Origin: Madurella fahalii
Taxonomy: Eukaryota > Ascomycota > Sordariomycetes > Sordariales
Direction of reading: 5' to 3'
Assembly (NCBI GenBank): GCA_029876055.1
Contig: CM056877.1
Span: forward strand, 1-64,000
Length of the DNA: 64,000 bases
In this document: one piece after another, positions 40,801 through 53,342 of the stretch
Numbering within the stretch: the first letter of the stretch is position 1
Layout: each line of letters starts with the position of its first letter
Program-made: the position numbers and the translations under genes
The notes under the pieces: model-generated
What the model saw: the letters and a program-made list of their open reading frames with translations, nothing else
Database searches by the model: none
What the model was told of the DNA's origin: nothing

Positions 40801-41100
40801 TGGATGTTCTAGGTTCGGGGTCGAGAAGGTCGGAGTTCGCCTAACCTCCCCAAGGCCCAGTGGCCCACCACAGGCTCATCAATTAGTTACGGATTACAGG
40901 TTTGGTTTCGGTGTGACATGATTTAACCTCGGGTCCAGCTTATCTGTGCCGGGTGCGGTACATGTAAGTATTTGCATGCAATGAGGGTCATGGACAAGAA
41001 TGTCGGGGCTCAGGGTCTATGCGACAGCGAGGAGCACCAAGGAAGCCTTGCTCCTAACGCGGCTAATTACATATCTCATGATCGCCTAGCATTCAGCTCC
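40801..41100. other. Intergenic gap
   Basis: Nothing supportable seen. Confidence 0.5.
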
Positions 41101-42807
41101 TCAAATATTATCGCGCAGCAGAAACCCATCATTCTGCAGCTTCTGGAACACCCGCTCGGGATCATATTTTGAGGCCGCTTCCTGTAGCTTCTTGAGGTTC
41201 TCAATCCCGTAGCTGTGCAGGACCTTCTGGTGGCCAGCTGCAAAGTTGGGGCACTTATAGTCGAGCCAGAGCCCTTTCTCGTGCAAGAGCCTCCACTTCC
41301 TCTTAGAGGAAACGGAGGGCCTTTTCAGCGTGGGTGTCGTCACCCTCGTTGGGCCACTCGCAGGTAAACACCCACCCCTTAATTTGATGGTTAGTGAAAA
41401 AGGCAGGCAATTGAGAAGTTGGAGTGCACACAGCATTGCGGGATCTTCTGTAGGCCTAGCATGTTACCACCTCGGTCCTTGCCGGCTTGCACAGCAGCCG
41501 TGCCCACAAGCTGGGCCGTAAAGTGTAGGACATAGCCTTTGGGAAGTTTTGTAGGGCTTCTTGATACAGTCTGTAAATCCCCTCATAGAGGTCTTGCGAT
41601 ATTCGCGTTGTGAGCGAGCAACCATGGCGCCTGTTCAGCATATCAGAATCTATATGCGGGAAGAAAATTCACCGTAGGTAGAAAAGGAAGGGAAAGACGA
41701 GACAAGGGTAACCTGGACTAACTTTCCGTTGGTGTCTTCGTGTCGCATGGTCTGGGCAAGCGAAAATAAAGTACCGCCCGTTGTAGGACAAGCCGTCGTG
41801 GTCAAGCTCTTCAGGTTCCAGAAAGGCTCAAAAGCGGCAGGGCGCTCAGAAGGGGTGTCTGCGTACAGCAGCCCCACTGCAACAAATCCTGCGTTGAAAT
41901 TGGTGAAGGAGCAATCTTTGAATCTTCTTCCATCGCCTCCTGCACCTTGATTGTGGCATCAATGATCCCAACGTAGTCTTTCGGATTGTATAAGTTGATG
42001 GTGTATTGGGCCCTGATCAATGGATATGTTTGGAGATCGAACCGCGTCACAATGCCTGTGTCCGTTAGGACGACACAAATTATACAGTTCATTCAACAGT
42101 GGACCGAGACAGTTACACACGTACCAAAGTTGGAACTGCCGCCTTTAATAGCACGATAAAGGTCGGAGTTCTCCTTGGCATTGGCATTCACAACGCGGCC
42201 ATCTGCCAGTACGACCTGTAAAGCGTGAGAAACGATATAGGGAGTAAAGAATCCTTGATCACGGAGGCCGAGATGCGAAGGTCCGCGCATAACATACCTC
42301 AGCGTTCTTGATGCCATCCGCACCAAAGCCATGAAGATTCGGGAAAGCCCCCATTCCTCCACCAAGCAGGAAGCCCGCCACGCCGACCTGCTCATCTCGT
42401 CCGCTGATGGCCGAGCGTCCGTGCTCCGCAAGCCATGCATACACCTCACCGAAAGTGTTCCCGGCCCCGACCATAGCGATGCCATCGGGGCCGAAATCCC
42501 GCGATTCCAGCCCTCGGAGATCGAGCACAATGCCAGTATCGCCGGCGCTGCTGAAACCGGGATTAGGGTTGTGGCCCGTGGCACGTAGAGCAAACTTTGC
42601 CCCGGTCTCCTTGACGATCGCCAACACTTTCGCCACCTCGGGAGGGTTGCGGAGACGAACGTAGGCCGCAGAGCGGGTCCAACAAGTCTGAGACCAGGGC
42701 ACAGAGACTTCAGCCTGGAAGACAGGCCCCATGTCGGCTGTTATGACTTGCCCGGGAAGGGCAGCCTTCAGGCGTTCGACGGCGTCATTTGTCGCCTTGT
42801 GGGCCAT
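41101..42807 (-). pseudogene. FAD-linked oxidoreductase (berberine-bridge/6-hydroxynicotine-oxidase-like), decayed
   Basis: From ATG 42807 the frame gives an intact PCMH-type FAD domain: 'TRSAAYVRLRNPPEVAKVLA', 'FALRATGHNPNPGFSS', 'VGAGNTFGEVYAWLAEHGRS' and 'GVAGFLLGGGMGAFPNLHGF'. After introns with GTATGT and GTACGT donors come 'VVLADGRVVNAN', 'LYRAIKGGSSNFG' and 'IVTRFDLQTYPL'. The second half is broken. The frame shifts near 41916 (between 'EEDSKI' and 'NAGFVAVGLLYADTP') and near 41525 (between 'MSYTLRP' and 'GTAAVQAGKDRGGN'). An in-frame TAA lies at 41305-41303 within 'KALRFL*EEVEAL', and a one-base loss follows near 41283 before 'KGLWLDYKCPNFA'. The normal C-terminus 'VFQKLQNDGFLL' survives. 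The family oxidises alcohols/amines or closes rings in natural-product pathways. Confidence 0.8.
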
Positions 42808-45237
42808 GGTGCCTTAGCTGTATATTGATCCGCGTCTTAGAGAAACCAAGTAAAAGTCGGAAATATAGACGGCCGGCACTAATTCATGGAAGAATGACAA
42901 GAGGAGTTGGAACACTGCACGCGAAATGAGCTCCTCAGCTCTTCTTCGCCGGTTTATTGCATTGGAGCATTGGCGCTAAGTTCAGGGGGCTGACAAATGC
43001 GGTTCGTTCCAACCTGCATATTGCCGAAGCTGTTAGTCGGTGTTGTTGGTTGGTGTTGGAGTCAACGAGAGTTCCGATTGGTCAACTTTCTTGCATGGGA
43101 GTGTCCCCAAGCTACGATATCTATCAACGACCAGGGGGATATGCCGTTGTATGTGCACACCCTGGATCTACGACTGAATAAAACTCGGTGTTTGAATGGA
43201 GTCGTTCGGTTGCCAAACATCAGAAGTACCCCACATCCCTAACTTGGGAGGATGAGAGGAAAGGCGAGATCTGCAACCGTTGACGCCCCGCACCACCCCC
43301 TAGCGCTGCTGTGGTGCGGCCTAGAGAGGGTTGTATGCAACTCGGGATGATGGGCTTACCTTGAACTCCGTATACGGACACCATCACCTTCCTCGTTCGG
43401 TGTTGCGAGTCTGCGACACAGTGCGGCGCATGCAGCCGTATCAGGCGATCAATCAGGGATGCAGCGCTCAACTGGGCCTTCTGCGGTCGTCGCCGCCCGA
43501 ATACTCTTTGCCGTCCGGATACAACGGAAGACGTTCACCACGTTTATTGGTGGCGTCCCGACTCAATGCGATGGTTCGATTTTCAATCACTTATCTTAGA
43601 TACTTTGGTAATTAGAATTAGCTTTCATCCTTTTTACAACTTGAACCCATAAGGGCATCGGCGATTATGTGGGGTTACCTGCAATTACGTGCAGAAGTAA
43701 TTTCTTTCCAGCGCAGTATCTGTGTTGATCTGCGTAGTTAAACTGAATAATATAAAAAAAGAATCGTTTTCCAATGCTAATTATACCCCATATTGACATG
43801 GCACTGTGACGCTCCATCAAACCGCTCGGATCCTGACGTCGGCGATTTATACGGCACCCTCCAGGGGTGCTTTTACAAATCGTTTTTCGCTCGGCAGTTT
43901 TATATGCTATGTATAATACAATATGTGAAATGTTCTACACCTAAGCAACGTACACATTGCCCTAGTCTAGAGTCGTTTAATACTGTCTATACCGTCTGGT
44001 CAACACTGATTTCCGCCGTTACTAGGTTGTCCCAAGCTGAATCTAACTAGCGACCGGTTCGGGTACACAGTAATGATTTGTCTTTTCTCATTTCCATTTT
44101 TCATTTCCGTTTCTGATAGATGGTGTTGTTGACCCGCTCGAGGTCTGCATCAAGCATAGCATTAGGTTGTTCATCAACCCAGCTAGCAGAGAGGATTAAT
44201 CAAGGCCCAGATCGGCTCGTCATGTCACCGACTGAGCAATCTTGGCCCGGACCAAGGGCCTTGAGCACGCCAAGATCGGGTTTCAAGGCGCTTAACTCTT
44301 CGAGCACCAAATCGTAGTTCAAATAAGTTAATCGGAGCTCGCCCACTCAACTACTTACCTATCATACCCTAACAATGTCTGTACTCCTAATGTACTGTTC
44401 CTCGGTGCAGCTACACTTAACTGTACGGGGCAAACGGATGTACATAGTTATATTAATACCCTTGCTACTGGCGAGATCGCTACCGGTTTGAATTTGGCCG
44501 GTAGAGCCAAGAGATGGGCGACCGGTAGGTGACACTTCTTGGCGAAGCCTAGTGGATTGCGCCATTCGAGGCCAGTTTCCGCTCTGCCGGCGAGATGATC
44601 ATTATGAGCCGATATTGGCCTGAACTACTAGATATCTCGAGTTATGATAGTTGAATAGCCTCCACCTAGACAAACTCCTTTCCCCCCTAAAAAAAGGGGA
44701 AAAAATAACAGGCATATCAGAAATCGAATGTCAGAACCTCAACCGTCTTTTGCAGCGGACACACTCAGATGAGCCGCCAATTTCACTACTCCGCGCCGAA
44801 AGCGAGGACACCGGACATAGTTATCTCGAATCATCTAAGGTCCCGCAGTTTTCCGCTTCTAATTACACAGCCATCTGCCGGTCAGCAATTAAACAAGACT
44901 CTATCATCGCTATATCGACAATGTCATTCAAATCCTCAGGGGTTGTTTGGAACCAGAAGGTGCTGCAACTGGGGATTAGGGAGAAATTCTTCGGCTTAAT
45001 TCGCACCTCTCTTAGCTGAATTTTCATCTCATTGAGTTCTAGCTGTGATGTGTCCTTGGCGCCTCTTTCCCGCCCCCTCTTCTTCTTTTCAGTTTTCCGG
45101 TTGGAGTGAGCTCCCAGATCTTGCAACACCCCCACTTTTCTTCGTTACTACGAACCGAGCAACTTGCCAAGTAGGAGAGTGGCACGAGTAATCCAATCAC
45201 AGATGGGATAGTGAGTAGATATATCCTCTTCTCCAGA
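42808..45237. other. Long gene-poor region
   Basis: About 2.4 kb with only short frames (for example 43793-44050, 44651-45019) that show no motifs or fungal splice logic. It is moderately AT-rich. The promoter of the FAD oxidase lies at its left end. Confidence 0.5.
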
Positions 45238-47690
45238 TTACTTGTCGGCATTCTCCACTGAGTACCCCTCCAAGCGTGCCATGTTGGCAGCACCGACCTT
45301 CCGGAGTCTCGGACCGTACTTGTACATCTAAACCCCCAAACATCAGTACCTACACATGAAGAAACGGAAAACCAGGCCAGTGAAATGGTAAATGAAACCC
45401 ATTAAATACTCACCACCGGGACGAATGGCAGGCCAATACCGAGGATGAGAAAAGCCAGCAGGGCTATGCCCCAGTCCACGCCGACAGCTACGAAGAGCTT
45501 CTGCCCGAAGAGAGGGAAGGCGCCAGCAAACAGGCATCGAAGGACGGAGACTTGCAGGGGTCAGTATGAAATCACGACTTAAGAAAGACGATGAAATGGA
45601 TGTAAACTTCCATACTGGATGCGAATGCCGAGGCCGGGAACTCGAAGCTTGTGGTCGTCATCAGCAAGCGGGCTTCAAGTTTGTCCCGCACTGTGCCTAG
45701 GTACTCACCTCTCAACTGTGAAGACCTGGATTGCTATCTGCATGTCTGGCTTAGCGTACTTGGATCAGAGCAGAGCCCGAGATTGAGGCTGCTGGTTACC
45801 ATGATGCTCATTACTCCCACCGCAAAGATGGCAATACCGATCAAAGGCTAGGTAATCCCGTCAGACCGCAACTCTAATGCTACAACTACCTTTGGGGAGA
45901 CATACCACAATGAAGTGCGTTTTGAACGCGGCAAAGCCGTACAAAAGCAAACCCCCGGCTCCGAGCACAAGACCCGGCGCGCAACTCAACAGCCTCGGTT
46001 TGGTGAGCATGCAGACGCGGCTAAGAGCATTATCTGAGACTCACCGTGACTCTGGCTTGAATGGCTTGTCTTTTGGGGAGTCTTTCTTGAAGACAGCCTC
46101 CATAAGTTTCATTGTTCCGACGGTGCCGATGATCATGCCAACGCCTAGCGCGAGAAAATCAGTGCCGATGATGCCGACTGAATGGCCATAGCCAAAGCCG
46201 AAAACGTCGGCATACTAATGCTCTGTTAGATCGACCGGAATAAGTACGTGAGAATTGGTTGGATGGATCACTCACCGTAACTAGGACGAGATAGGCAACT
46301 CCAAAGCACATTGAATAGAAGAGTGAGGCGAGTAATAAAGCGGGATCGACTACTAAATATATGACTATGATAACAACCATCAGCAACGCAGGATGGTATT
46401 CTCGAATGCAATGTATAACTAACCTGGTCGAATGAATTGGACAAGGACGGAGCCAAGGGTAGCCTTTGCGACAGAGTTGAGATCGAGGACGGAATAAAAG
46501 TCAGCTCGATGACTTTTTGCACGAGCGCGGCGGAGTTTCGTCTGCAGGATCCAAGGCGCATACGACTCATCAAGCCATATGAGTGCCAGGAGACCAAGGA
46601 AACCAGCAGAAATTGCCTGCACGACAGAATTGGATAGATTAGTCCAAGGGCACGAAAATTCTGCAGTGCTCACCATACCGGAACCCACATTGTCCACCGC
46701 CATGATGTCCCTGCCGACATCCAGCCGCCGCAGACCGGACCGAGGATTGGACCGAGGATGCTGTTAAAGAAGAAAACGTCAGAACGCATGTTTGAACTCG
46801 ACAACATACATGAACATGGCCTTACGGTCCAAGCATGATTAGGCCTGTTGCCTTTGGCCGCGCCTCCAAATCCCACAGGTCCATGGCTACTCCCCCGACC
46901 ACGGCAAGTCCAGATGATCCACCGATGCCGGCGAGAAAGCGACATACTGACAGTTGAGCCGGCTAGAAGTGATACGGCAATTCTTGAGGTTAGTAGTCGA
47001 TCGATTCCCATGGCGAAGTAGAAAGATGGGCGACATTACCGTACGTGAAAAGCCACCCCCGACGGAGAAGGCAACGAAGACGATATTTCCGAGTTGGAGA
47101 ATGACGGCTCGCCCATAAAGTTCGCTCAAAGGGGCAAGGAACAGCGGCCCCACGGCATAGGCGAACAAAAAGACGGAGACTTGCAGCGCGCCCAGAGTGC
47201 TGTCAGTGATGCCTAGGTCGGCCATGACGAGGTGGATTGACGGAGCAAAGATGGTGCCTATTAACTCAAGTAATCAGTAGTTACGCGTGAGTTGAAAGAA
47301 AAACGGACAGAAACCAGAGTCATGCAAAAAAGAAGAAGCGATAAAGGTAGCACTAACTTGCGAACGGCGAGAGGAAGCAGAGCGCAGCCACAATGCCCGT
47401 AGTTCTAACCTTCTTAATAAGCGGCCATGACTTTTGCCGTTAGTTATTACACGAGTGAGTCGTCCAGTTATGCTCCCGTTGCGGGGGGGGGGGGGCCTTA
47501 CTCGGGGGTGCTCGCCGGCGTTATGGTCCAAGGTGACCAAATTCGGATCAAGGTCTTTCAACTCGCTGCCGGTGATGAATATTTTATCGGGACTCTGAGC
47601 TTGAGCCTCGACTAATCTGGCGTATTGTTGGGCGACGAGGTGTCGCGGAGCAGACGCCCGTTCATGTAGCTCGGTCGAGGTCCGATCCAT
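45238..47690 (-). CDS. Major facilitator superfamily drug/metabolite exporter (DHA1-like)
   Basis: A multi-exon gene from ATG 47690 ('MDRTSTELHERASAPRHLVA') to TAA 45238. A first intron (GTAAGG..GGCAAAAG, containing a G13/C13 tract at about 47483-47495) joins 'AGEHPR' to 'SWPLIKKVRTTGIVAALCFL'. A second (GTTAGT..TTAATAG) leads to 'TIFAPSIHLVMADLGI'. Then come the MFS blocks 'LFAYAVGPLFLAPLSELYGR' (motif A region), 'RFLAGIGGSSGLAVVGGVAM' and 'GPILGPVCGGW' (antiporter motif C type), 'WRWTMWVPVW', and later helices 'GVDWGIALLAFLILGIGLPF' and 'MYKYGPRLR'. Many short introns split the C-terminal half. Likely a plasma-membrane exporter; its neighbours are regulators and oxidative enzymes, so metabolite efflux is plausible. 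Confidence 0.75.
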
Positions 47691-48375
47691 TGCCAATTGT
47701 GTTAACTGTCGGTGACGTTGACAATCGGGAAACTGAGCACCCAGAACTTTAATCCGCTTAGGGGAATAAGTGTTGGAAGTACGGATACTAATTTAACCCG
47801 GGGAGAGGACATAGGGTATGGATGCCCAGGACGCCGGTAGCGAGGAGAATAACGGGATCTTATACTTGTGCTCCCCGCTAAGGCCAACGTATGCGAATCT
47901 CCTTGTTGTCTGACTCTGCCAATGCCAAGTGCAGGCAGGACTACGAGGGCGGGGGCTACACATTGTCATCGGCCGGGACCGGGGGCCGTTTGTCCCCTTA
48001 TTCAGGCAGGACGCGGTTACTACGAGTATCCATTGAGGTTCTCATAATAATAAATAACAACGCAAAAAGTTCCAAAATTTGGACAGAAACCTCAGGGAGT
48101 TCTCGTCAGTCATTGTGAATGGCACAATCATTGGATATTGTTGGGGGGTGCCTTGGCGCCGAGACCAGGGATCGTCGGCGTTTGCCGGTGGTAAGTATCG
48201 GCCGACGGCCCCTGGCAAAAGCGGCGGGCCGCTACGATCGGAGAAGGCCAATTCGAATTGCTCCTCCAACCATGAGTCCTGTTAACCCCTTGAGGCCAGA
48301 TATCAATAAGTGCAAGCTCGCCTCGTCCGCCGCTTATCGCCGCAGACCATTGATGAATCACTTTGTTACCTTAGA
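47691..48375. promoter_or_regulatory. Divergent intergenic region of MFS exporter and zinc-cluster regulator
   Basis: About 690 bp lie between divergent start codons of the exporter and the regulator at 48376, an arrangement often seen for a regulator next to a target. Frames here (47891-48118, 48042-48285) have no motifs. GC-rich CGG words are present, but no clear CGG-spacer-CCG pair was verified. Confidence 0.45.
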
Positions 48376-50398
48376 ATGAAAATTCCCGTAGCAACAACGA
48401 TGACTCGCACACGCCCGGTCAATGCATGCGAAAATTGCCGTCGACGGAAGCAGAGTTGTGACAGGGCGAAGCCTGTCTGCGGCCGGTGTCGACAGACAGG
48501 TACCGTATGCTCATTCAACCTCGAGGTTGCCGAACCCGGCAACAGTGGCAGTACCATCTTGACCCCTAGCACATCAAATTTGAACCCGGTGGACTCTCCC
48601 ACCCAGCAGACTCGCCCAACATCAGCTTCAAGTCCGGGCGGGTCCGAGCAGATCGGGTCCGAGCAGACTCTTGCTCGCGCCCTGACCAAGAAGAAGAAGC
48701 GAAACCGCGCGTGTCTCTCGTGCGTCCGCTGCCACCGACACAAGGTCAAGTGTGACAAGAAATTCCCCTGCTCACGATGCAAATCAACTGGCTTCGCCGA
48801 TCATTGCTCGTACACACATCGCTCCGTGGAGAACTCACCACTGCAGGACTTCTCGTTCTTCACATGTTCAGGCGAAGATCCGTCCATTGCGGCGATCACA
48901 TGGCATTCCCATCATCGCGGTTCAAGCCATTGGAAGGCACCTCTACAAAGGGTAGGTGCGCTCTTCCCTAAATCTGGCAGTCCGTACTTGTCGATGCTTG
49001 CCGCTCACTGTGGTCCATCCGCTGACCACGCCTCGTGAAACACAGATATGGTCTCTCGGGATGCTCAATTCCCCTCCGCTAGTCATAGCGGTCCGTGAAC
49101 TAGCTTGCGACGCTTGGGAGAACACGCCGAAGGTTCTATCGGGGAACTTCCCTCTGGGTAGTGCCGAGGCTGCTAAATTTACGACAGCAGATGCTATGAT
49201 GGCGCTAATCCGGCGGACGAGACCGGTAGCGCCGGAATACTTACACCAATACCGCGACTCGCTCGAACCACTTCATCCTATGCTACTAGACATCGAGGAA
49301 CTTTCACACGAGGCAGCTGAGCGATTGGTAGCTGGCACAGTTCTGTCCGACCTTTCATGGCTTGCGCAGTATCTCATGGTGCTTGGACTTGGATGTTTCG
49401 TTGGTGAGGGACTCGGAGATAGGACTCGCGACCTCTACGGCGCGGCTGAAGCGTGCTTGGCCAAGATTCCCTATACTTTCCGGCCAAATATTTATAGCCT
49501 GAGAACGCTGTGCTTAATGGTGGTTGCAAAACGGGCCACCAATGCAACCTGTTGGGCTATCGACTCGAGCTGGTCGCTGATGGGACTGATTGTCCGCCTC
49601 GCTGTGATGGTTGGCCTGCACCAGGACGATCTCCGAGCGGCAGAGGACGCCGTTTCCCTCAAAGATCGGCGAGCTCGTCGCTATTTATGGACCGCAATTC
49701 TCTTCATAGACATCGAGGGAGCCGCAATGGCGGGGATGCCTCCCCTCCTTCAGCGCGATGTCGTCGGACCCCGCTCGGACTGGAGTGAGCCCGGACGAGA
49801 GCAAGACCTCTTATACAGCAGTTACCAAACGATTCTGGATGTCGTCGGCCTCGTCAATACCAACCCAGATCGTATTTCGTATGAACAGGTACTCAGCTAC
49901 GATTCCGAAGTCCGCCTCCTCATGTCCAGCGTTACCGCATCCTCGACCGGTTTGCGACGTATTGCCCTCGACATCTTCTTCCGCCGCGCACTGATCTCAC
50001 TGCACCGGCAGTTTGCCTACCTCCCAGACGCGCCCTCTCGATACCCAATCTCGTACTGGTCATCGCTGGAGTGCAGCCTCGCGTTCCTCTCCCATCAGCT
50101 CGAGCTTCACTCCGGCGGCCGACACGCTCCACAGAAGCTGGATTCTGTCACGACCGTGTTCATGACAGACTTCTTCTCGGCGACGCTAACGGCTTGCATA
50201 CACTTGCTTTGGCACGATGCGCCGCTCGCCCCCGTTGAGGCATCCATCCTCGACAGCCAGATCCCGCCGCGGAGAACTATCTTGGACACGCTGCGATCGT
50301 GTGTCGAGATCTGGTCGGCGATGAAGGACCGATCCTTGTGCTGTCGGACTGGGTATAGAATACTCGAGCTGGCCATGGGCATGATTCCTCAGTACTAG
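48376..50398 (+). CDS. Transcription factor with two Zn2Cys6 clusters and fungal TF domain
   Basis: Exons 48376-48951 and 49046-50398 (intron GTAGGT..CACAG) give 642 residues. Cluster 1 'CENCRRRKQSC..C-x2-C..C' spans about residues 16-43. A Ser/Thr/Pro-rich linker and a 'KKKKR' basic patch follow. Cluster 2 'CVRCHRHKVKCDKKFPCSRC' with a further Cys after eight residues lies near 118-145. Each has the C-x2-C-x6-C-x5/6-C-x2-C-x6/8-C pattern that binds two zincs. The C-terminal half carries the helical fungal-specific regulatory region ('LSWLAQYLMVLGLGCF', 'RLAVMVGLHQDD', 'RRYLWTAILFIDIEGAAMAG'). Start at 48376 or 48400. Two clusters in one protein are uncommon. It probably regulates the divergent exporter. 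Confidence 0.85.
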
Positions 50399-52029
50399 AG
50401 GGGGACCGCTTTATCGGCAGACCTCTGGGGAAACTGCTGCATGTCAGAATCGAAATCGGGCGCTATCAGCCTCTTTACTTCAAGCTCATGATAATTCATT
50501 ATGAACCTATGTGCAGTGGTTAGCTTGTATAGAGTACCTAGAGTTAGCACACACCAAACATGTCTTTGTGAAATGCCTCATAGCGAGATAGTATAGGTAT
50601 GCTCCCGCATCGTTAAAGTAGATAACACAGCGAAGGTGAACGGTTGCTATAAGTAGATCTCATGATAGCATCGCCTTATTATCATCAATCGTACTTGCAG
50701 TATTATAAATCAACTTGTCGAAAACGATCAGTTCCCCCTCAGCCCACAATCAAATCCTCTTCCTTCCCTCCCTCTCCAATCCCCAACCGCCACTCACTGA
50801 ATCCAAAACTAATCTCCAGCACCCTGTTTGTAAACTCAAACACCGCACCCGGCGTCGGCCCCCAAGGATCCTCCACCCTCTAAGCTCTACATCGTCATCC
50901 ACCGTGCCCACGGCGACGCCAATCCCAAACCTCTGATATCCCACAACCGTTATCCCAACTACTCCCATCCCTATACCCTTTACCGCCGCCCTCAGCTAGG
51001 ACGTACGCCCTTCGAAGAAGATATGGGAGACTAACTTGGCGCAGATCCAGGGACGTTTGAGGGGGGAGTGCGTGAGTGCCGATAGGTGAGAAGAAACAAG
51101 TTCGTGCTACATATAGAGGCGGGGCACGTGGTCGTGGGGATCGTGGGCTGGGAGTGGGAGACTAGAGTGGCAGAATTAGCCAACGCGACGGAGGAGGTAT
51201 TACTGTTACGAACAATGCGGCCAGTATTACGGAATGCACGTTATTTGTCTTAACTATATATTAATTAGAGTCTGTATCAGGTAGTCAGTTTATAACTTGG
51301 TGTGTGCGCATAACCTAGTGCGGAACCCTTATCAGACTGACCAGATATCCCAAGTTCCCATACGGGGAATTCCTAGTATATCTGCCAAAGTTAGTTAACG
51401 GTCGGGTGAGATGCGGATGGCCTGTGCCGTATCGCAAAATACACACCACTCACGGGTCCCAAACGGCAAGCTCCGGAGCCATTGCTGGCTCGGCCTCGAA
51501 CGGTTCTCCGGATGGCATCTACTACGCCTTTATATCCGGCGATTGGTCAAAGATGCCTGGCGTGTCCCCATGAGATGTCCCAACTTAGCGCGGTGTTTAT
51601 TGGAAGAGACACAGTCCAATACAAGGCCGTAGAGAAGTGGGAATTACTACCCACTGCCCATCCCGGGGTAGTAATTTTCGTATCGTAATCGTTGTATAAG
51701 TAACAGGGTGTTACTGGTGCCAGATCGCCAGCACTACAGCGGAGATTCATGCCAAGACTTTACATTGTAAAGCACCCTTTGGGCCTGGGAGTTGAAGGCA
51801 GTGTTAACGATCAGCTGGTCACTTCTGGGCATGTAAAGTTCTGGACCGTGGAGAGCGATATCCACTTCCAGTTACCACTCCTACAATCTACCTACGTATC
51901 CCTAAGCCAAGTTTGAGGTAGATGATTCTTGAAAGTCTTTCCAAAATAGCGAGACGCAGTTGTCGCCCCACGCTCGCTGCTTGCTAATTACCTCAATCGG
52001 TTCCTATTTATCAATTTCCCTTCCACTCC
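50399..52029. other. Intergenic region, no supported gene
   Basis: A plus-strand stretch at 50886-51030 reads 'KLYIVIHRAHGDANPKPLIS' then stops, and 51749-51914 opens with 'MPRLYIVKHPLG'. Both share a Leu-Tyr-Ile-Val-x-His start and may be relics of one family, but neither is long enough to call. Confidence 0.4.
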
Positions 52030-52560
52030 GCTACCATCAGCCACAAGTTCGCACCAATGTGCTGCTGGCTCCCCTTAAACTCGAAGCGGGTGTCTGCAAG
52101 CTCAAATGCCTTGGCCCAGCCATGTAGTTCTCGTTCATCAGAGTTTTGAAGTTCTGTCATGCAAAGGTCCATGGACCTATAGCATACCGCACAAAAAATG
52201 CATTGTTAGCTTACAAATTGCACTGCGACCAGCGAACTTAGAGTTGCGAAGCTGCTCCGTTCCAACATGACAGCAATAACGTACTGTAGGCGGTCTTCCT
52301 GCCATCTGGACATAACGCCCGGCTGAGGCAGGACGTTATCATTCAATACAACCTTAGCACCTGGTTTGAACACCCGAATTAGGCCACGCAAGATCTTAAT
52401 ACAGTACTTATCTGGCCAGTTATACAAGATCTATCGGAAAATGTAAACATCAGCCCCCTTCACTAGCTGTTCTTCAGCAAGGAAGTCATACATCATGAAT
52501 TTAACACGGTTCGTAAGGTCGGCAAAGGATATCCTTCTCTGCTACCCTCTCTAAGGAACT
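52030..52560 (-). pseudogene. O-methyltransferase (COMT-like) pseudogene, C-terminal part
   Basis: Minus-strand frames carry the C-terminal catalytic half of a plant/fungal-type O-methyltransferase. 'MMYDFLAEEQLVKGADVYIF' is followed by an in-frame TAG, then 'ILYNWPDKYCIKILRGLI', 'KPGAKVVLNDNVLPQPGVMS' and 'DLCMTELQNSDERELHGWAK', ending 'GANLWLMVAEWKGN'. The stop before 'ILYNWPD' sits where the family usually has an aromatic or hydrophobic residue, so a Trp codon turned TAG is likely. Another frame change lies around 52200. The N-terminal dimerisation half is missing or unrecognisable, so it cannot encode a working enzyme. Confidence 0.75.
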
Positions 52561-53342
52561 TTGGTCGCCTCGGAACTGTAAAGCAGCGGACAGGTAGCAT
52601 AAGGTTACCTGTTGTAGTCTACGAAAGAAATGAAGCAAATTGCAAAGTGTTGTGAGATTAAATGTATTAAACATATAGTGAAGTTGTGGTGTGGTGAGGA
52701 GGTGGGAAGGCAACACGGTCCTATCTGTATGCTATGCAGACCGAGCTGCGAAGATAAAGTCGAAGTGTACAGTACAGGAAGACGGTCGACATAGTACAAG
52801 CTGATTCAACGGCCGCCGAGAGTGCTTCTATTTGTCTCCGAGCGCATCTCTTGCGTGTCACGGCCGGGCACGACATATTCTGGAAGCAGGTCGATATCCA
52901 AAATGCATTGCAAAACGAGTACTCTAACTCCCAGGCTCAGCACACTCCTCTGAAATTAACACCACGCCCTTCAGCGGAACCCTTGCGCGTTTGAGACCGA
53001 GCTGCTAGCGATTACCCAGGTTAATGTCGAGGTACAGTAGGACCGAGACAGGTTTACCCACGGTTCAACGGGTTTAACCCATACGGGTACCCACAGGCTT
53101 TTCCCTAGGACAGAGCAGGGAGGATTGGACAACGCAGTTTGGCGTCGCCGGCAATTTCGAAACAACCAAAAGCTAGATCTGTGGGTAGTAAAGTCCATAG
53201 GTCCCGCCTCCGAATATATCATGTAATGTAGCTTGATTATCCGCTATTATGCTACTAGTACCTTTGATCTGCCATGCTCATGCCCATCTTCCGTTCCATC
53301 TGTTTTCATCTCAAGCACTCGCGCTTGTATTACTTCTACCAT
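52561..53342. other. Intergenic region, no gene seen
   Basis: Frames here (52605-52799, 52971-53222) lack motifs. Some of 52561-52720 could be further remnant of the O-methyltransferase. Confidence 0.45.

Noticed and set aside
42331..42664. Plus-strand frames across the FAD oxidase
   Set aside because: Shadows of the minus-strand gene, which shows clear flavoprotein motifs.
50886..51914. Two short 'LYIVxH' starts
   Set aside because: Possible relics of a small fungal family, but too short and without conserved continuation to annotate.
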